Below, one piece after another: positions 20,832-29,396 of a stretch of DNA of 64,000 bases (position 1 is the first letter of the stretch; each line of letters opens with the position of its first letter). The stretch is from Microbacterium oxydans (GTDB lineage: Bacteria > Actinomycetota > Actinomycetes > Actinomycetales > Microbacteriaceae): the NCBI RefSeq assembly GCF_000956525.1, contig NZ_JYIW01000026.1, forward strand, positions 124,001-188,000, read 5' to 3'. The position numbers were made by a program, and so were the translations under genes. The notes under the pieces were generated by a model. The model was not told where the DNA came from. It worked only from the letters and a program-made list of their open reading frames with translations, and did not search any database.

Positions 20832-21767
20832 GTGAACGAAGAACTGCTGATGGTCCGGATCGCCGAGCTGTACTACGACGAGGACAAGACCCAGGACGAG
20901 ATCGGCGCCCTCCTGAAGGTATCGCGCTGGAAAGTGGGCCGTCTGCTCACGCAGGCGCGCGAACGCGGCATCGTCCGCATCGAGATCGTGCACCCTCGCG
21001 CCCGCCGTCTCGGCCTGGAGCGCCTGCTGGTCGAGCGCTACGGCCTTGCCGAAGCCGTCGTCGTGCCATCGCCGGACGGCGACGAGGGCACGCTCGAGCG
21101 CGTCGCGCAGGCTGCCGCCGACTACCTCACGGCGCTCCGTCCCGTTCCCCGCACGCTCGGCGTGAGCTGGGGGCGCACGCTGCGCGCCGTCGCCGAGGCG
21201 CTGCCCGACGGCTGGGCCAGCGGTGTCACGGTCGTGCAGCTGAACGGGGGAGTGAGCCTCAACCGCCGCTCCGGCGGCGCCGCGGGTCTTGCGGTCACGA
21301 TCGCCCAGCGGGCCTCCGGCCACGTGTCGCTGCTGCCGAGCCCGGCGATCCTGGAGCGCGTCGAGACCAAGCAGGCGATCGAGGCTGATCGCACGGTCGC
21401 CGGCATCCTCGAGGAGGCGGCTGAAGCGCAGGCGTTCCTGTTCACCGCGGGTCCGAGCGATGCGAGCTCCGCCCACGTCGAGAACGGCTATCTCTCCGTC
21501 GAGGACGTCGAGGAGCTTGCCCGTCGCGGAGCGGTCGGGGACGTCCTCGGGCGCTACGTCGACGCCGAGGGCAACATCGTCGACTCGCAGCTCGACGCCC
21601 GCACGGTCGGAGTGGGCCTGGATCGCCTGCGCGCAGCGCAGCGTGCGATCTTCGTCACCGCCGGCCGGGCCAAACATGACATCGCGCGCACGGTCGTCGC
21701 CAGCGGCCTGTGCAGCGTTCTGGTAACCGATGAGACCACAGCACGAGCATTGTTGGAGGAACAGTGA
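20832..21767 (+). CDS. SorC/DeoR-type sugar-binding transcriptional regulator
   Basis: A 311-residue regulator. An N-terminal helix-turn-helix (LYYDEDKTQDEIGALLKVSRWKVGRLLTQARERGI) is followed by a C-terminal effector domain related to glucosamine-6-phosphate isomerase (PRTLGVSWGRTLRAVAEAL, VTVVQLNGGVS). In Bacillus a regulator of this family, also called DeoR, controls deoxyribonucleoside catabolism and responds to deoxyribose-5-phosphate. Here the gene overlaps deoC by four bases (GTGA), so the same effector is likely. The GTG start at 20832 has a strong AAGGAGG seven bases upstream. A palindrome in front suggests autoregulation. Confidence 0.88.
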   Translation: MNEELLMVRIAELYYDEDKTQDEIGALLKVSRWKVGRLLTQARERGIVRIEIVHPRARRLGLERLLVERYGLAEAVVVPSPDGDEGTLERVAQAAADYLTALRPVPRTLGVSWGRTLRAVAEALPDGWASGVTVVQLNGGVSLNRRSGGAAGLAVTIAQRASGHVSLLPSPAILERVETKQAIEADRTVAGILEEAAEAQAFLFTAGPSDASSAHVENGYLSVEDVEELARRGAVGDVLGRYVDAEGNIVDSQLDARTVGVGLDRLRAAQRAIFVTAGRAKHDIARTVVASGLCSVLVTDETTARALLEEQ

Positions 21768-22765
21768 CGACCCAAGAACTGAGCCGCAGGACGGCGGTGG
21801 ATGTCCTCGGCGGTGAGCCGGACGACGCCACGCTGCGCCGCTTCCTGCACGGACTGCCCGGCGTCGACGCGGTCGGGCTGGAGCAGCGCGCTGCCGGCCT
21901 CGGCACGCGTTCGATCAAGACGACGTCGAAGGCCTGGGCCCTCGACACGATCATCAAGCTGATCGACCTCACCACGCTCGAGGGCTCCGACACCCCCGGC
22001 AAGGTGCGTTCGCTCGTCGCCAAGGCGAAGAACCCGGATGCCGCTGACCCGTCGACCCCGAAGGTCGCCGCCGTCTGCGTCTACGGCGACATGGTCGGCG
22101 ACGCGGTGACTGCGCTCGGCGCGATGCACGGAGACCCCGACGACGGGCTGATCTCGGTGGCCGCCGTCGCGACGGCGTTCCCGAGCGGACGCTCCTCGCT
22201 CGCGATCAAGCTGGCCGACACGGCAGAGGCCGTCGCGGCCGGTGCCGACGAGATCGACATGGTGATCGACCGCGGGGCGTTCCTGTCCGGTCGCTACGGG
22301 CTCGTCTACGACCAGATCGCCCAGGTCAAGGAGGCCTGCCGTCGTGCGGACGGCTCGTTCGCCTCGCTCAAGGTGATCCTCGAGACCGGCGAGCTCAACA
22401 CCTACGACAACATCAAGCGGGCCTCCTGGCTCGGCATCCTCGCCGGTGGCGATTTCATCAAGACCTCCACCGGCAAGGTGCAGCCGGCAGCGACGCTGCC
22501 GACCACGCTGCTGATGCTCGAAACCGTGCGCGACTGGTACCGCGGGACGGGCGAGAAGATCGGTGTGAAGCCGGCCGGCGGAATCCGCGCGTCGAAGGAT
22601 GCCGTGAAGTACCTCGTCACCGTCGCGGAGACGGTCGGCGAGGAGTGGCTCCAGCCGCACCTCTTCCGCTTCGGCGCATCGAGCCTGCTGAACGACGTGC
22701 TGCTGCAGCGTCAGAAGCTCACCACCGGCCACTACTCCGGCCCCGACTACGTCACGATCGACTAG
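21764..22765 (+). CDS. deoC: Deoxyribose-phosphate aldolase
   Basis: A 333-residue TIM-barrel aldolase that splits 2-deoxyribose-5-phosphate into acetaldehyde and glyceraldehyde-3-phosphate. The Schiff-base lysine is in GGDFIKTSTGKVQPAAT; EIDMVIDRG and GVKPAGGIRASKDAVKY give the other active-site strands. It belongs to the longer DeoC type with an N-terminal helical extension. The gene overlaps its regulator and is followed after ten bases by an aldehyde dehydrogenase, which could oxidise the acetaldehyde product. Start GTG 21764 follows GGAGGAAC. Confidence 0.94.
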   Translation: MTTQELSRRTAVDVLGGEPDDATLRRFLHGLPGVDAVGLEQRAAGLGTRSIKTTSKAWALDTIIKLIDLTTLEGSDTPGKVRSLVAKAKNPDAADPSTPKVAAVCVYGDMVGDAVTALGAMHGDPDDGLISVAAVATAFPSGRSSLAIKLADTAEAVAAGADEIDMVIDRGAFLSGRYGLVYDQIAQVKEACRRADGSFASLKVILETGELNTYDNIKRASWLGILAGGDFIKTSTGKVQPAATLPTTLLMLETVRDWYRGTGEKIGVKPAGGIRASKDAVKYLVTVAETVGEEWLQPHLFRFGASSLLNDVLLQRQKLTTGHYSGPDYVTID

Positions 22766-22775
22766 GAGCGCACAT

Positions 22776-24218
22776 ATGTCATTCCTGGAATACGCGCCGG
22801 CTCCCGAGTCCACCGCGCTCCTGAACCTCAAGGACAGCTACGGCCTGTTCATCGACGGCGAGTTCGTCGACGGCAGCGGCGACAGCTTCACCACCATCTC
22901 GCCGGCGACCGAGCAGCGCATCGCGGAGATCGCTTCGGCCAGCGACGAGGACATCGACCGTGCCGTCGCTGCAGCCCGCCGTGCGTACGAGAAGACCTGG
23001 TCGAAGATGAGCGGCCGCGACCGCGGCAAGTACCTCTTCCGCATCGCCCGCCTCGTGCAGGAGCGCGCTCGCGAGCTCGCGGTCGCCGAGAGCCTCGACA
23101 ACGGCAAGCCGATCAAGGAGAGCCGCGACGTCGACGTGCCGCTCGTCGCCTCCTGGTTCTTCTACTACGCGGGATGGGCCGACAAGCTCGATCACGCCGG
23201 CCTCGGGGCGAACCCCCGTGCGCTCGGCGTCGCCGGTCAGATCATCCCGTGGAACTTCCCGTTGCTCATGCTCGCGTGGAAGCTCGCCCCGGCTCTCGCA
23301 GCCGGCAACACCGTCGTGCTCAAGCCCGCAGAGACCACGCCGCTGACCGCACTGATCTTCGCGGAGATCCTGCAGCAGGCCGACCTGCCAGCAGGTGTCG
23401 TGAACATCGTCACCGGCGCGGGCGCCAGCGGGGCATCGCTCGTCCGTCACCCCGACGTCGACAAGGTCGCCTTCACCGGCTCCACCGGCGTGGGGCGCGA
23501 CATCGCCCGTGCGGTTGCAGGCACGAACAAGAAGCTCACGCTCGAGCTCGGCGGCAAGGCTGCGAACATCGTCTTCGACGACGCGCCGATCGACCAGGCT
23601 GTCGAGGGCATCGTCAACGGCATCTTCTTCAACCAGGGGCACGTCTGCTGCGCAGGCAGCCGTCTGCTCGTGCAGGAGTCGATCCACGACGAGGTCATCG
23701 ACCGACTCAAGTCGCGTCTGTCGACGCTGCGTCTCGGCGACCCGCTCGACAAGAACACCGATATCGGAGCGATCAACTCCGCCGCCCAGCTGGCGCGCAT
23801 CCGCGAGCTCAGCGACATCGGCGAGGCAGAGGGCGCCGAGCGCTGGACCGCGGACTGCGCGATCCCGGACAAGGGCTTCTGGTTCGCCCCGACGATCTTC
23901 ACCGGCGTCGAGGCCTCTCACCGGATCGCTCGCGACGAGGTGTTCGGCCCAGTGCTGTCCGTGCTCACCTTCCGCACGCCGGCCGAGGCGATCGCAAAGG
24001 CGAACAACACCCCGTACGGCCTGTCCGCCGGTATCTGGTCGGACAAGGGATCGCGCATCCTCGCGGTCGCCGACCGTCTGCGAGCAGGCGTGGTGTGGGC
24101 CAACACGTTCAACCGTTTCGACCCGTCGAGCCCGTTCGGCGGATACAAGGAGTCCGGATACGGCCGCGAGGGCGGACGCCAGGGCCTCACCGCGTACCTC
24201 AAGGGAGCCGCATCATGA
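22776..24218 (+). CDS. Aldehyde dehydrogenase (NAD(P)-dependent), deo operon
   Basis: A 480-residue ALDH with the full catalytic set: IIPWNFPLLMLAWKLAPALAAGN, KPAETTPL, FTGSTGVGRDIA (nucleotide binding), LELGGKAANIV with the general-base Glu, and NQGHVCCAGSR with catalytic Cys291. The C-terminal oligomerisation segment SPFGGYKESGYGREGG is intact. Its position directly after deoC suggests that it oxidises acetaldehyde from deoxyribose-5-phosphate cleavage to acetate, but the substrate is not proved by sequence. Its stop overlaps the start of the next gene (ATGA). Confidence 0.92.
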   Translation: MSFLEYAPAPESTALLNLKDSYGLFIDGEFVDGSGDSFTTISPATEQRIAEIASASDEDIDRAVAAARRAYEKTWSKMSGRDRGKYLFRIARLVQERARELAVAESLDNGKPIKESRDVDVPLVASWFFYYAGWADKLDHAGLGANPRALGVAGQIIPWNFPLLMLAWKLAPALAAGNTVVLKPAETTPLTALIFAEILQQADLPAGVVNIVTGAGASGASLVRHPDVDKVAFTGSTGVGRDIARAVAGTNKKLTLELGGKAANIVFDDAPIDQAVEGIVNGIFFNQGHVCCAGSRLLVQESIHDEVIDRLKSRLSTLRLGDPLDKNTDIGAINSAAQLARIRELSDIGEAEGAERWTADCAIPDKGFWFAPTIFTGVEASHRIARDEVFGPVLSVLTFRTPAEAIAKANNTPYGLSAGIWSDKGSRILAVADRLRAGVVWANTFNRFDPSSPFGGYKESGYGREGGRQGLTAYLKGAAS

Positions 24219-25066
24219 GCAAGCGACTGACCGTGCCGAAGACGTACAAGCTCGCGATCGGCGGGGCGTTCCCGCGCAGCGAGTCCGGCCGCACCTACGA
24301 GGTGCTGTCGCCGAAGGGTGCGTTCCTCGCGAATGCCGCCCAGGGATCGCGCAAGGATGCTCGCGATGCGGTCGTCGCCGCACGCGCCGCAGTGAAGGGC
24401 TGGTCGGGTGCGACCGCGTACAACCGCGGACAGGTGCTCTACCGCGTCGCCGAGGTGCTCGAGGGCCGTCGCGCGCAGTTCATCGACGAGATCGTGGCAC
24501 AGGAGGGCGTGTCCTCCTCCGCCGCGGCATCGCAGGTCGACGAGGCCATCGACCTCTGGGTCTGGTACGCGGGCTGGTGCGACAAGTACGCGCAGGTCGC
24601 AGGCAACGCGAACCCGGTCTCCGGCCCGTACTTCAACATCTCGGTTCCTGAGCCGACCGGTGTCGTCGCGATCATCGCGCCGCAGGATTCGGCGCTGCTC
24701 GGTCTGGTGTCGGTCGTGGCGCCTGCGCTGGTCGCCGGGAACACGGTCGTGGTGGTCGCGAGCGAGCGGCATCCGCTCTCCGCGATCAGTCTCGCCGAGG
24801 TGCTCGCCACCAGCGATGTGCCAGGGGGCGTCGTGAACGTGCTCACCGGCTCGCCGGCCGAGATGGCACCGTGGCTCGCCTCGCACCAGGATGTGAACGC
24901 GCTCGACCTCGCCGGCGCCGGCAGTCTCGACTGGGTCGACCTGCAGATCGCAGCCGCAGACACGCTGAAGCGAGTGCTCACGCCTGGCGACGTGGTCGCG
25001 TCTCCCGAGCGCATCACCGCGTTCACAGAGATCAAGACGGTGTGGCACACCAAGAGCATGGTCTGA
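24215..25066 (+). CDS. Truncated ALDH-superfamily protein lacking catalytic domain (probable pseudoenzyme)
   Basis: A 283-residue protein corresponding to the N-terminal half of an aldehyde dehydrogenase. The catalytic half with the Cys is absent, and the nucleotide-binding motifs are altered: PWNFP is replaced by APQDSA, KPAE by VASER, and FTGS by LAGAGS. The frame is open and ends 11 bases before a terminator hairpin, with no downstream fragment of the missing half, so this is not a recent frameshift. Coupling to the active ALDH by an ATGA overlap suggests a structural or regulatory partner for it. The helix-rich region LVWYAGWCDKYAQV-like (VDEAIDLWVWYAGWCDKY) is well kept. No function can be assigned. 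Confidence 0.8.
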   Translation: MSKRLTVPKTYKLAIGGAFPRSESGRTYEVLSPKGAFLANAAQGSRKDARDAVVAARAAVKGWSGATAYNRGQVLYRVAEVLEGRRAQFIDEIVAQEGVSSSAAASQVDEAIDLWVWYAGWCDKYAQVAGNANPVSGPYFNISVPEPTGVVAIIAPQDSALLGLVSVVAPALVAGNTVVVVASERHPLSAISLAEVLATSDVPGGVVNVLTGSPAEMAPWLASHQDVNALDLAGAGSLDWVDLQIAAADTLKRVLTPGDVVASPERITAFTEIKTVWHTKSMV

Positions 25067-25077
25067 GAGATCGGATG

Positions 25078-25119
25078 CGGAGGGGCCGGGGCGCGCGTGA
25101 GCGGGCCTCGGCCCCTCCG
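25078..25119 (+). terminator. Terminator hairpin after the deo/ald operon
   Basis: Outer stem CGGAGGGGCCG / CGGCCCCTCCG with a GC-rich 20-base interior, 11 bases after the operon's last stop codon. Confidence 0.65.
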
Positions 25120-25181
25120 TCGTACTCCGACGCGTCACCTCCAAGTCCGCGCCAATGCGTCCTGGTGTCGGATGCAGCGGT

Positions 25182-25187
25182 TAGGCT
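25182..25187 (+). promoter_or_regulatory. -10 box of the clpX promoter
   Basis: TAGGCT 37 bases before the clpX ATG, with CTAGGAGG as ribosome binding site in the leader. Confidence 0.5.
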
Positions 25188-25224
25188 CGGATGACGATCT
25201 CAGGATCCCCCTAGGAGGACGCGC

Positions 25225-26493
25225 ATGGCCCGTATCGGTGAAAGCGCTGACCTGTTCAAGTGCTCATTCTGTGGAAAGAGCCAGAAGCAGGTGCAGCAGC
25301 TCATCGCTGGCCCCGGTGTGTACATCTGCGACGAATGCGTCGAGCTGTGCAACGAGATCATCGAGGAGCGGATGGCCGAGTCCTCCGCCGACGGTGTGGC
25401 CGAGTTCGAACTGCCCAAGCCCCGCGAGATCTTCTCGTTCCTCGAGGAGTACGTCGTCGGTCAGGAGCCGGCGAAGCGTGCGCTGTCGGTCGCGGTCTAC
25501 AACCACTACAAGCGGATCCGCGCCCACGGCACACTGCAGACGGCCGAGCAGAAGGCCGAAGAGGTCGAGATCGCCAAGAGCAACATCCTCCTGATCGGAC
25601 CCACCGGCTGCGGAAAGACGTATCTTGCGCAGACGCTGGCGAAGCGCCTCAACGTGCCGTTCGCGGTCGCGGATGCCACCGCCCTCACCGAGGCCGGCTA
25701 CGTCGGTGAAGACGTCGAGAACATCCTCCTCAAGCTCATCCAGGCCGCCGACTACGACGTCAAGCGCGCTGAGCAGGGCATCATCTACATCGACGAGGTC
25801 GACAAGATCGCCCGCAAGGCGGAGAACCCCTCCATCACGCGCGACGTGTCCGGTGAAGGTGTGCAGCAGGCGCTGCTGAAGATCATCGAGGGCACGGTCG
25901 CCTCGGTGCCGCCGCAGGGTGGGCGCAAGCATCCGCACCAGGAGTTCCTGCAGATCGACACCACCAACGTGCTGTTCATCGTCGCCGGGGCGTTCGCCGG
26001 GCTGGAGGACATCGTCTCGTCTCGGGTCGGCAAGCATGGCATCGGCTTCGGCGCCCCGCTGCACGACAAGACCAAGGACCTCGACCTCTTCAGCGAGGTG
26101 CTGCCTGAGGACCTGCACAAGTTCGGGTTGATCCCGGAGTTCATCGGCCGTCTGCCTGTCGTCACCAACGTGTCGCCGCTGGACCAGGACGCCCTCATGG
26201 AGATCCTCACCGGACCGCGCAATGCGCTCGTGAAGCAGTACCAGCGCATGTTCGAGCTTGACGGCGTGCAGCTCGAGTTCGACGAGGAGGCGCTGCGGTC
26301 GATCGCCGATCTGGCCGTCGAGCGCAAGACCGGCGCACGAGGGCTCCGCGCGATCCTGGAAGACGTGCTCGGACCGATCATGTTCGAGATCCCCTCGGCC
26401 GACGACGTGGCAAAGGTCGTCATCACCCGCGCCTCGGTCGACGAGGGCGCGCCGCCGACCATCGTGCTGGAGCGCAAGCGCAAAAGCGCGTGA
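25225..26493 (+). CDS. clpX: ATP-dependent Clp protease ATP-binding subunit ClpX
   Basis: A 422-residue AAA+ unfoldase. The N-terminal zinc-binding domain has Cys13, Cys16, Cys35 and Cys38 (KCSFCGKS and ICDECVELC). Walker A is [12 protein letters not shown], the pore loop [14 protein letters not shown], and Walker [14 protein letters not shown]. The IGF loop that docks on ClpP is seen in [10 protein letters not shown]; the sensor-2 region [12 protein letters not shown] is near the C-terminus. It unfolds substrates for ClpP1P2. It has its own promoter and overlaps the Nudix gene by four bases (GTGA). Confidence 0.97.
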   Translation: MARIGESADLFKCSFCGKSQKQVQQLIAGPGVYICDECVELCNEIIEERMAESSADGVAEFELPKPREIFSFLEEYVVGQEPAKRALSVAVYNHYKRIRAHGTLQTAEQKAEEVEIAKSNILLIGPTGCGKTYLAQTLAKRLNVPFAVADATALTEAGYVGEDVENILLKLIQAADYDVKRAEQGIIYIDEVDKIARKAENPSITRDVSGEGVQQALLKIIEGTVASVPPQGGRKHPHQEFLQIDTTNVLFIVAGAFAGLEDIVSSRVGKHGIGFGAPLHDKTKDLDLFSEVLPEDLHKFGLIPEFIGRLPVVTNVSPLDQDALMEILTGPRNALVKQYQRMFELDGVQLEFDEEALRSIADLAVERKTGARGLRAILEDVLGPIMFEIPSADDVAKVVITRASVDEGAPPTIVLERKRKSA

Positions 26494-27026
26494 CCGCGCG
26501 CCCCGAGCCCTGGCAGGTCGTCTCGAGCCAGGTCATCGTGGCGGATCAGTGGGTGCACCTGCGCGCGGATGACTGTCGAACCGTCGATGGCCGACGCATC
26601 GAGCCCTATTACGTCCTGGAGTACGGCGACTGGGTGTCAGTGCTTGCCCTCAACGTCGATGGTGATGCGATCCTGGTCGAGGAGTATCGCCACGGGGCCG
26701 GCGTCGTCGCGCTCGGCACCATCGGGGGTGGCGTCACGGCCGGCGAGGACGCGCACGATGCTGCGAGACGCGAACTGCGGGAGGAGACCGGTTACGAGGC
26801 CGCGGAGATGATCGACCTCGGGGACACGTGGGCGAATTTCGGGAACCAGACGAACCGTGTGCACCACTTCCTGGCGCGCGGGTGCGAGCGGGTCGGTGAG
26901 CAGTCGCTCGACGTCAACGAGACCATCGCGGTGCATGTGCTCCCGATGGACCATCTGGGTGACCGCCTGCCGCAGAGCTACCACCAGCTGACCTGGTTCA
27001 AGGCCCGGGAGTGGCTCGCCCGCTGA
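26490..27026 (+). CDS. Nudix hydrolase
   Basis: A 178-residue protein with a complete Nudix box, [24 protein letters not shown], cited here as positions about 81-103 with Gly, Glu, Arg-Glu and Glu-Glu at the conserved sites. Proteins of this form cleave nucleoside diphosphates linked to another moiety. The domain layout ([25 protein letters not shown], then the box) resembles the ADP-ribose/ADP-sugar pyrophosphatase group, but the substrate is uncertain. The GTG start overlaps the clpX stop, so it is translated with clpX. It converges on the M3 peptidase gene. Confidence 0.85.
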   Translation: MTARPEPWQVVSSQVIVADQWVHLRADDCRTVDGRRIEPYYVLEYGDWVSVLALNVDGDAILVEEYRHGAGVVALGTIGGGVTAGEDAHDAARRELREETGYEAAEMIDLGDTWANFGNQTNRVHHFLARGCERVGEQSLDVNETIAVHVLPMDHLGDRLPQSYHQLTWFKAREWLAR

Positions 27027-27047
27027 CCTCGACTCGCTCGGCCGGGC

Positions 27048-29102
27048 TCAGACCTCGAGGCCCCGGCGCTTCAGCAGGGGCTCGATGTCGGCCACGCGGC
27101 CGCGGAAGTCGTGGTACGCCTCCAGCGGGTCCTTCGAGCCGCCGACGCCGAGGAGTCGCCGCCGGAATCGGTCGCCGTTCTCGCGAGTGAGGCCGTCGTT
27201 CTCACGGAACCAGTCGACAGTGTCAGCGTCGAGCACCTCGCTCCAGATGTACGAGTAGTACCCGGCGCTGTAGCCGCCGGAGAACACGTGCGCAAAATAC
27301 GTTGACGAGTACCGGGTCGGCACGAGCGGGTTGTCGAGACCGATATCCGCGAGGGCTGCTGCCTCGAACGCGACGACGTCGTCGATGTCGGCATCCGTCC
27401 CGATGCGGTGCCAGGCCTGATCGAGCCAGGCGGCTGCCAGATACTCGCTCGTGGCATGCCCCTGATCGAAGGTCTGGGTGGCGTGGAGCCTCCGAACGAT
27501 CGCCGGGTCGAGCGGCTCGCCCGTCTCGAAGTGGCGCGCGTAGTTGTCGAGCACTTCCGGCCAGAGGATCCACATCTCGTTGACCTGGCTGGGGAACTCC
27601 ACGAAGTCGCGGAACACGTTGGTGCCGGCGAAGTGCGGGTAGGTCACCGTCGCGAAGAGCCCGTGCAGCGCATGGCCGAATTCGTGGAACAGCGTCGTGA
27701 CCTCGTCGAGCGTGAGCAGCGTCGGTTCGCCGTCGCCGGGCTGGGGCACGTTGAGGTTGTTGACGACGACCGGCGCGGTGCCGCGCAGCCTGGACTGACT
27801 GACGATGGGGTTCATCCAGGCGCCGCCGCGCTTCGAGTCGCGCGTGTAGAGATCGAGGATGTACAGGCCGAACGCGGTGCCGTCGGCATCGATCACCTCG
27901 AACACCCGTGCCCCCGGATGGTATGCGGGAAGGTCGCTCCGCTCGGTGAAGGTGACGCCGTACAGCTGCGTGGCCGCGAAGAACACGCCGTCGTGCAGCA
28001 CGCGCTCCGCCTCGAACCACGGGCGGAGCGCGCTCGTGTCGATGTCGTACTCCGCGGTGCGCTGCTTCTCGGTGTAGTACGCCCAATCGTGCGCTTCGAT
28101 CGTGAACGGCTCACGTTCGGTGGCGTTCACGAGCCGCTGCAAGGCCTCGCCCTCGATGCCCGCGTTCCGACCGGCGGGCGCGGCGAGCGCACGCAGCATG
28201 TCCTCCACCGCCTCGGGGGTTCCGGCGGTCTCATCGGCCGTGACGTAGGCGGAGTGCGAGGGGTAGCCCAGCAGTGCGGCACGCTCGGCGCGCAGGCGTA
28301 CGATCTCGCGCAGGACCGGACGGTTGTCGTTCGCGTTGTCCCGTGATCCGCGAGCCCGTGACGCCTCCATGATGCGCCTGCGGGATGCCCGATCGCGCAG
28401 CTGCGCAAGGTACGGGTGTCCGGTGAACAGGGTGAGCGACACGAGGTACTTGCCGTCGAGACCTCGCTCGGCTGCGGAGCGAGCGGCCGCCGAGAGCTCG
28501 CCGACACCGAGACCATCGAGCTCTTCAGCCGAATCGAACACGACCGCGAGGTCGTTCGTATCGGTGAGCAGGTTGCGCTCGAACGTGTTGCTGAGGGTGG
28601 AGAGCTGCTGGTTGAGCAGGGTCAGGTGCGCCTTCGCCTCGTCGTCCAGTGCCGCGCCGGCATGCGTCATCTCGCGGTGGTGCCGCTCGACGAGGTACCG
28701 CTGTTCGTCGTCGAGATCGAGCTCGTCGAGCTGTGCGTGCACGTGCTCGACCCGCCAGTAGAGCGCGCTGTCGAGCCGCACTGCGTCGTCGTGTGCGGCC
28801 ATGAGAGGTGCGAGCTGTTCATCGACCGCCTGGATCTCCGGCGTCGCGTCCGCCGAGCTCACCGTGTAGAACGCGTGCGCGACTCGATCGAGCAGTTCTC
28901 CCGCGCGCTCGATCGCTTCGATCGTGTTCTCGAAGGTCGGCATCGAGCGCACCATCGTGATCCGGGAGATCTCCTGCAGATGCTCGGCGAATGCGGCCTG
29001 GAACGCGGGGAGGTAGTGCTCCGGGCGGATCGCCCGGTAGTCCGGGATGCCGTAGGGGAGCGTCGAGGGCTGGAGCAGCGGGTTCGAGGCATCGGTCGTC
29101 AT
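27048..29102 (-). CDS. M3-family oligopeptidase (peptidyl-dipeptidase Dcp / oligopeptidase A type)
   Basis: A 684-residue cytosolic zinc metallopeptidase that trims short peptides. The zinc site FHEFGHALHGLF is near residue 465, and the third ligand Glu is in the following FVEFPSQVNEMW segment. The substrate-cap region HVFSGGYSAGYYSYIWSEVLDAD near the C-terminus is typical of the family. There is no signal peptide. Dcp removes dipeptides from the C-terminus and oligopeptidase A cuts internally; the sequence does not separate the two with certainty. TAGGCT stands six bases before the ATG, so the transcript is probably leaderless. It may finish the breakdown of peptides released by the adjacent Clp protease. 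Confidence 0.93.
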   Translation of the reverse strand: MTTDASNPLLQPSTLPYGIPDYRAIRPEHYLPAFQAAFAEHLQEISRITMVRSMPTFENTIEAIERAGELLDRVAHAFYTVSSADATPEIQAVDEQLAPLMAAHDDAVRLDSALYWRVEHVHAQLDELDLDDEQRYLVERHHREMTHAGAALDDEAKAHLTLLNQQLSTLSNTFERNLLTDTNDLAVVFDSAEELDGLGVGELSAAARSAAERGLDGKYLVSLTLFTGHPYLAQLRDRASRRRIMEASRARGSRDNANDNRPVLREIVRLRAERAALLGYPSHSAYVTADETAGTPEAVEDMLRALAAPAGRNAGIEGEALQRLVNATEREPFTIEAHDWAYYTEKQRTAEYDIDTSALRPWFEAERVLHDGVFFAATQLYGVTFTERSDLPAYHPGARVFEVIDADGTAFGLYILDLYTRDSKRGGAWMNPIVSQSRLRGTAPVVVNNLNVPQPGDGEPTLLTLDEVTTLFHEFGHALHGLFATVTYPHFAGTNVFRDFVEFPSQVNEMWILWPEVLDNYARHFETGEPLDPAIVRRLHATQTFDQGHATSEYLAAAWLDQAWHRIGTDADIDDVVAFEAAALADIGLDNPLVPTRYSSTYFAHVFSGGYSAGYYSYIWSEVLDADTVDWFRENDGLTRENGDRFRRRLLGVGGSKDPLEAYHDFRGRVADIEPLLKRRGLEV

Positions 29103-29108
29103 GCTCCG

Positions 29109-29114
29109 AGCCTA
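29109..29114 (-). promoter_or_regulatory. -10 box of leaderless M3 peptidase promoter
   Basis: On the minus strand TAGGCT, six bases (cggagc), then ATG. No Shine-Dalgarno. Confidence 0.6.
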
Positions 29115-29180
29115 GCCACCGTGCCTCGATCCGCGATGCACGCACCGCGTTGCGCGATCACAGCCGCAGGTGCCGCCGAG

Positions 29181-29396
29181 TCAGTCCTCGAACGGTCGGG
29201 CGATCACGTCGCCGGACGCCGTCTGCAGGACCTCCCACCCGGCGTCGAGCTCGGCGATCGCTCGCCCCTCGAGCCAGGTGAGGGTCCAATGCCCGGTCAG
29301 GCCCTGTCCCTCGACCTCGGCGATCGCCGGGCGGAGCGAGGCCGGTACCGAAGCGGGTGCCTCGGTACCGGTCGCCCAGCGGGTGCCGAGCTGCAT
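29181..29396 (-). CDS. Small protein translationally coupled to valS
   Basis: A 71-residue protein of no recognised family. It is acidic, with four tryptophans (TRWATG, GHWTLTWLEGR, AGWEVLQ), and looks like a small beta-rich domain. Its ATG overlaps the valS stop codon by one base (TGATG), so it is made with valyl-tRNA synthetase. The codon bias matches its neighbours and the frame is supported by the coupling, which favours a real gene. A role connected with tRNA charging is only a guess from position. Confidence 0.6.
   Translation of the reverse strand: MQLGTRWATGTEAPASVPASLRPAIAEVEGQGLTGHWTLTWLEGRAIAELDAGWEVLQTASGDVIARPFED

Noticed and set aside
24215..25224. Short ALDH as a simple frameshifted pseudogene
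   Set aside because: No remnant of the catalytic half occurs in any frame downstream; a terminator follows at once and motifs in the remaining half are already diverged, so it was not broken by one recent lesion.
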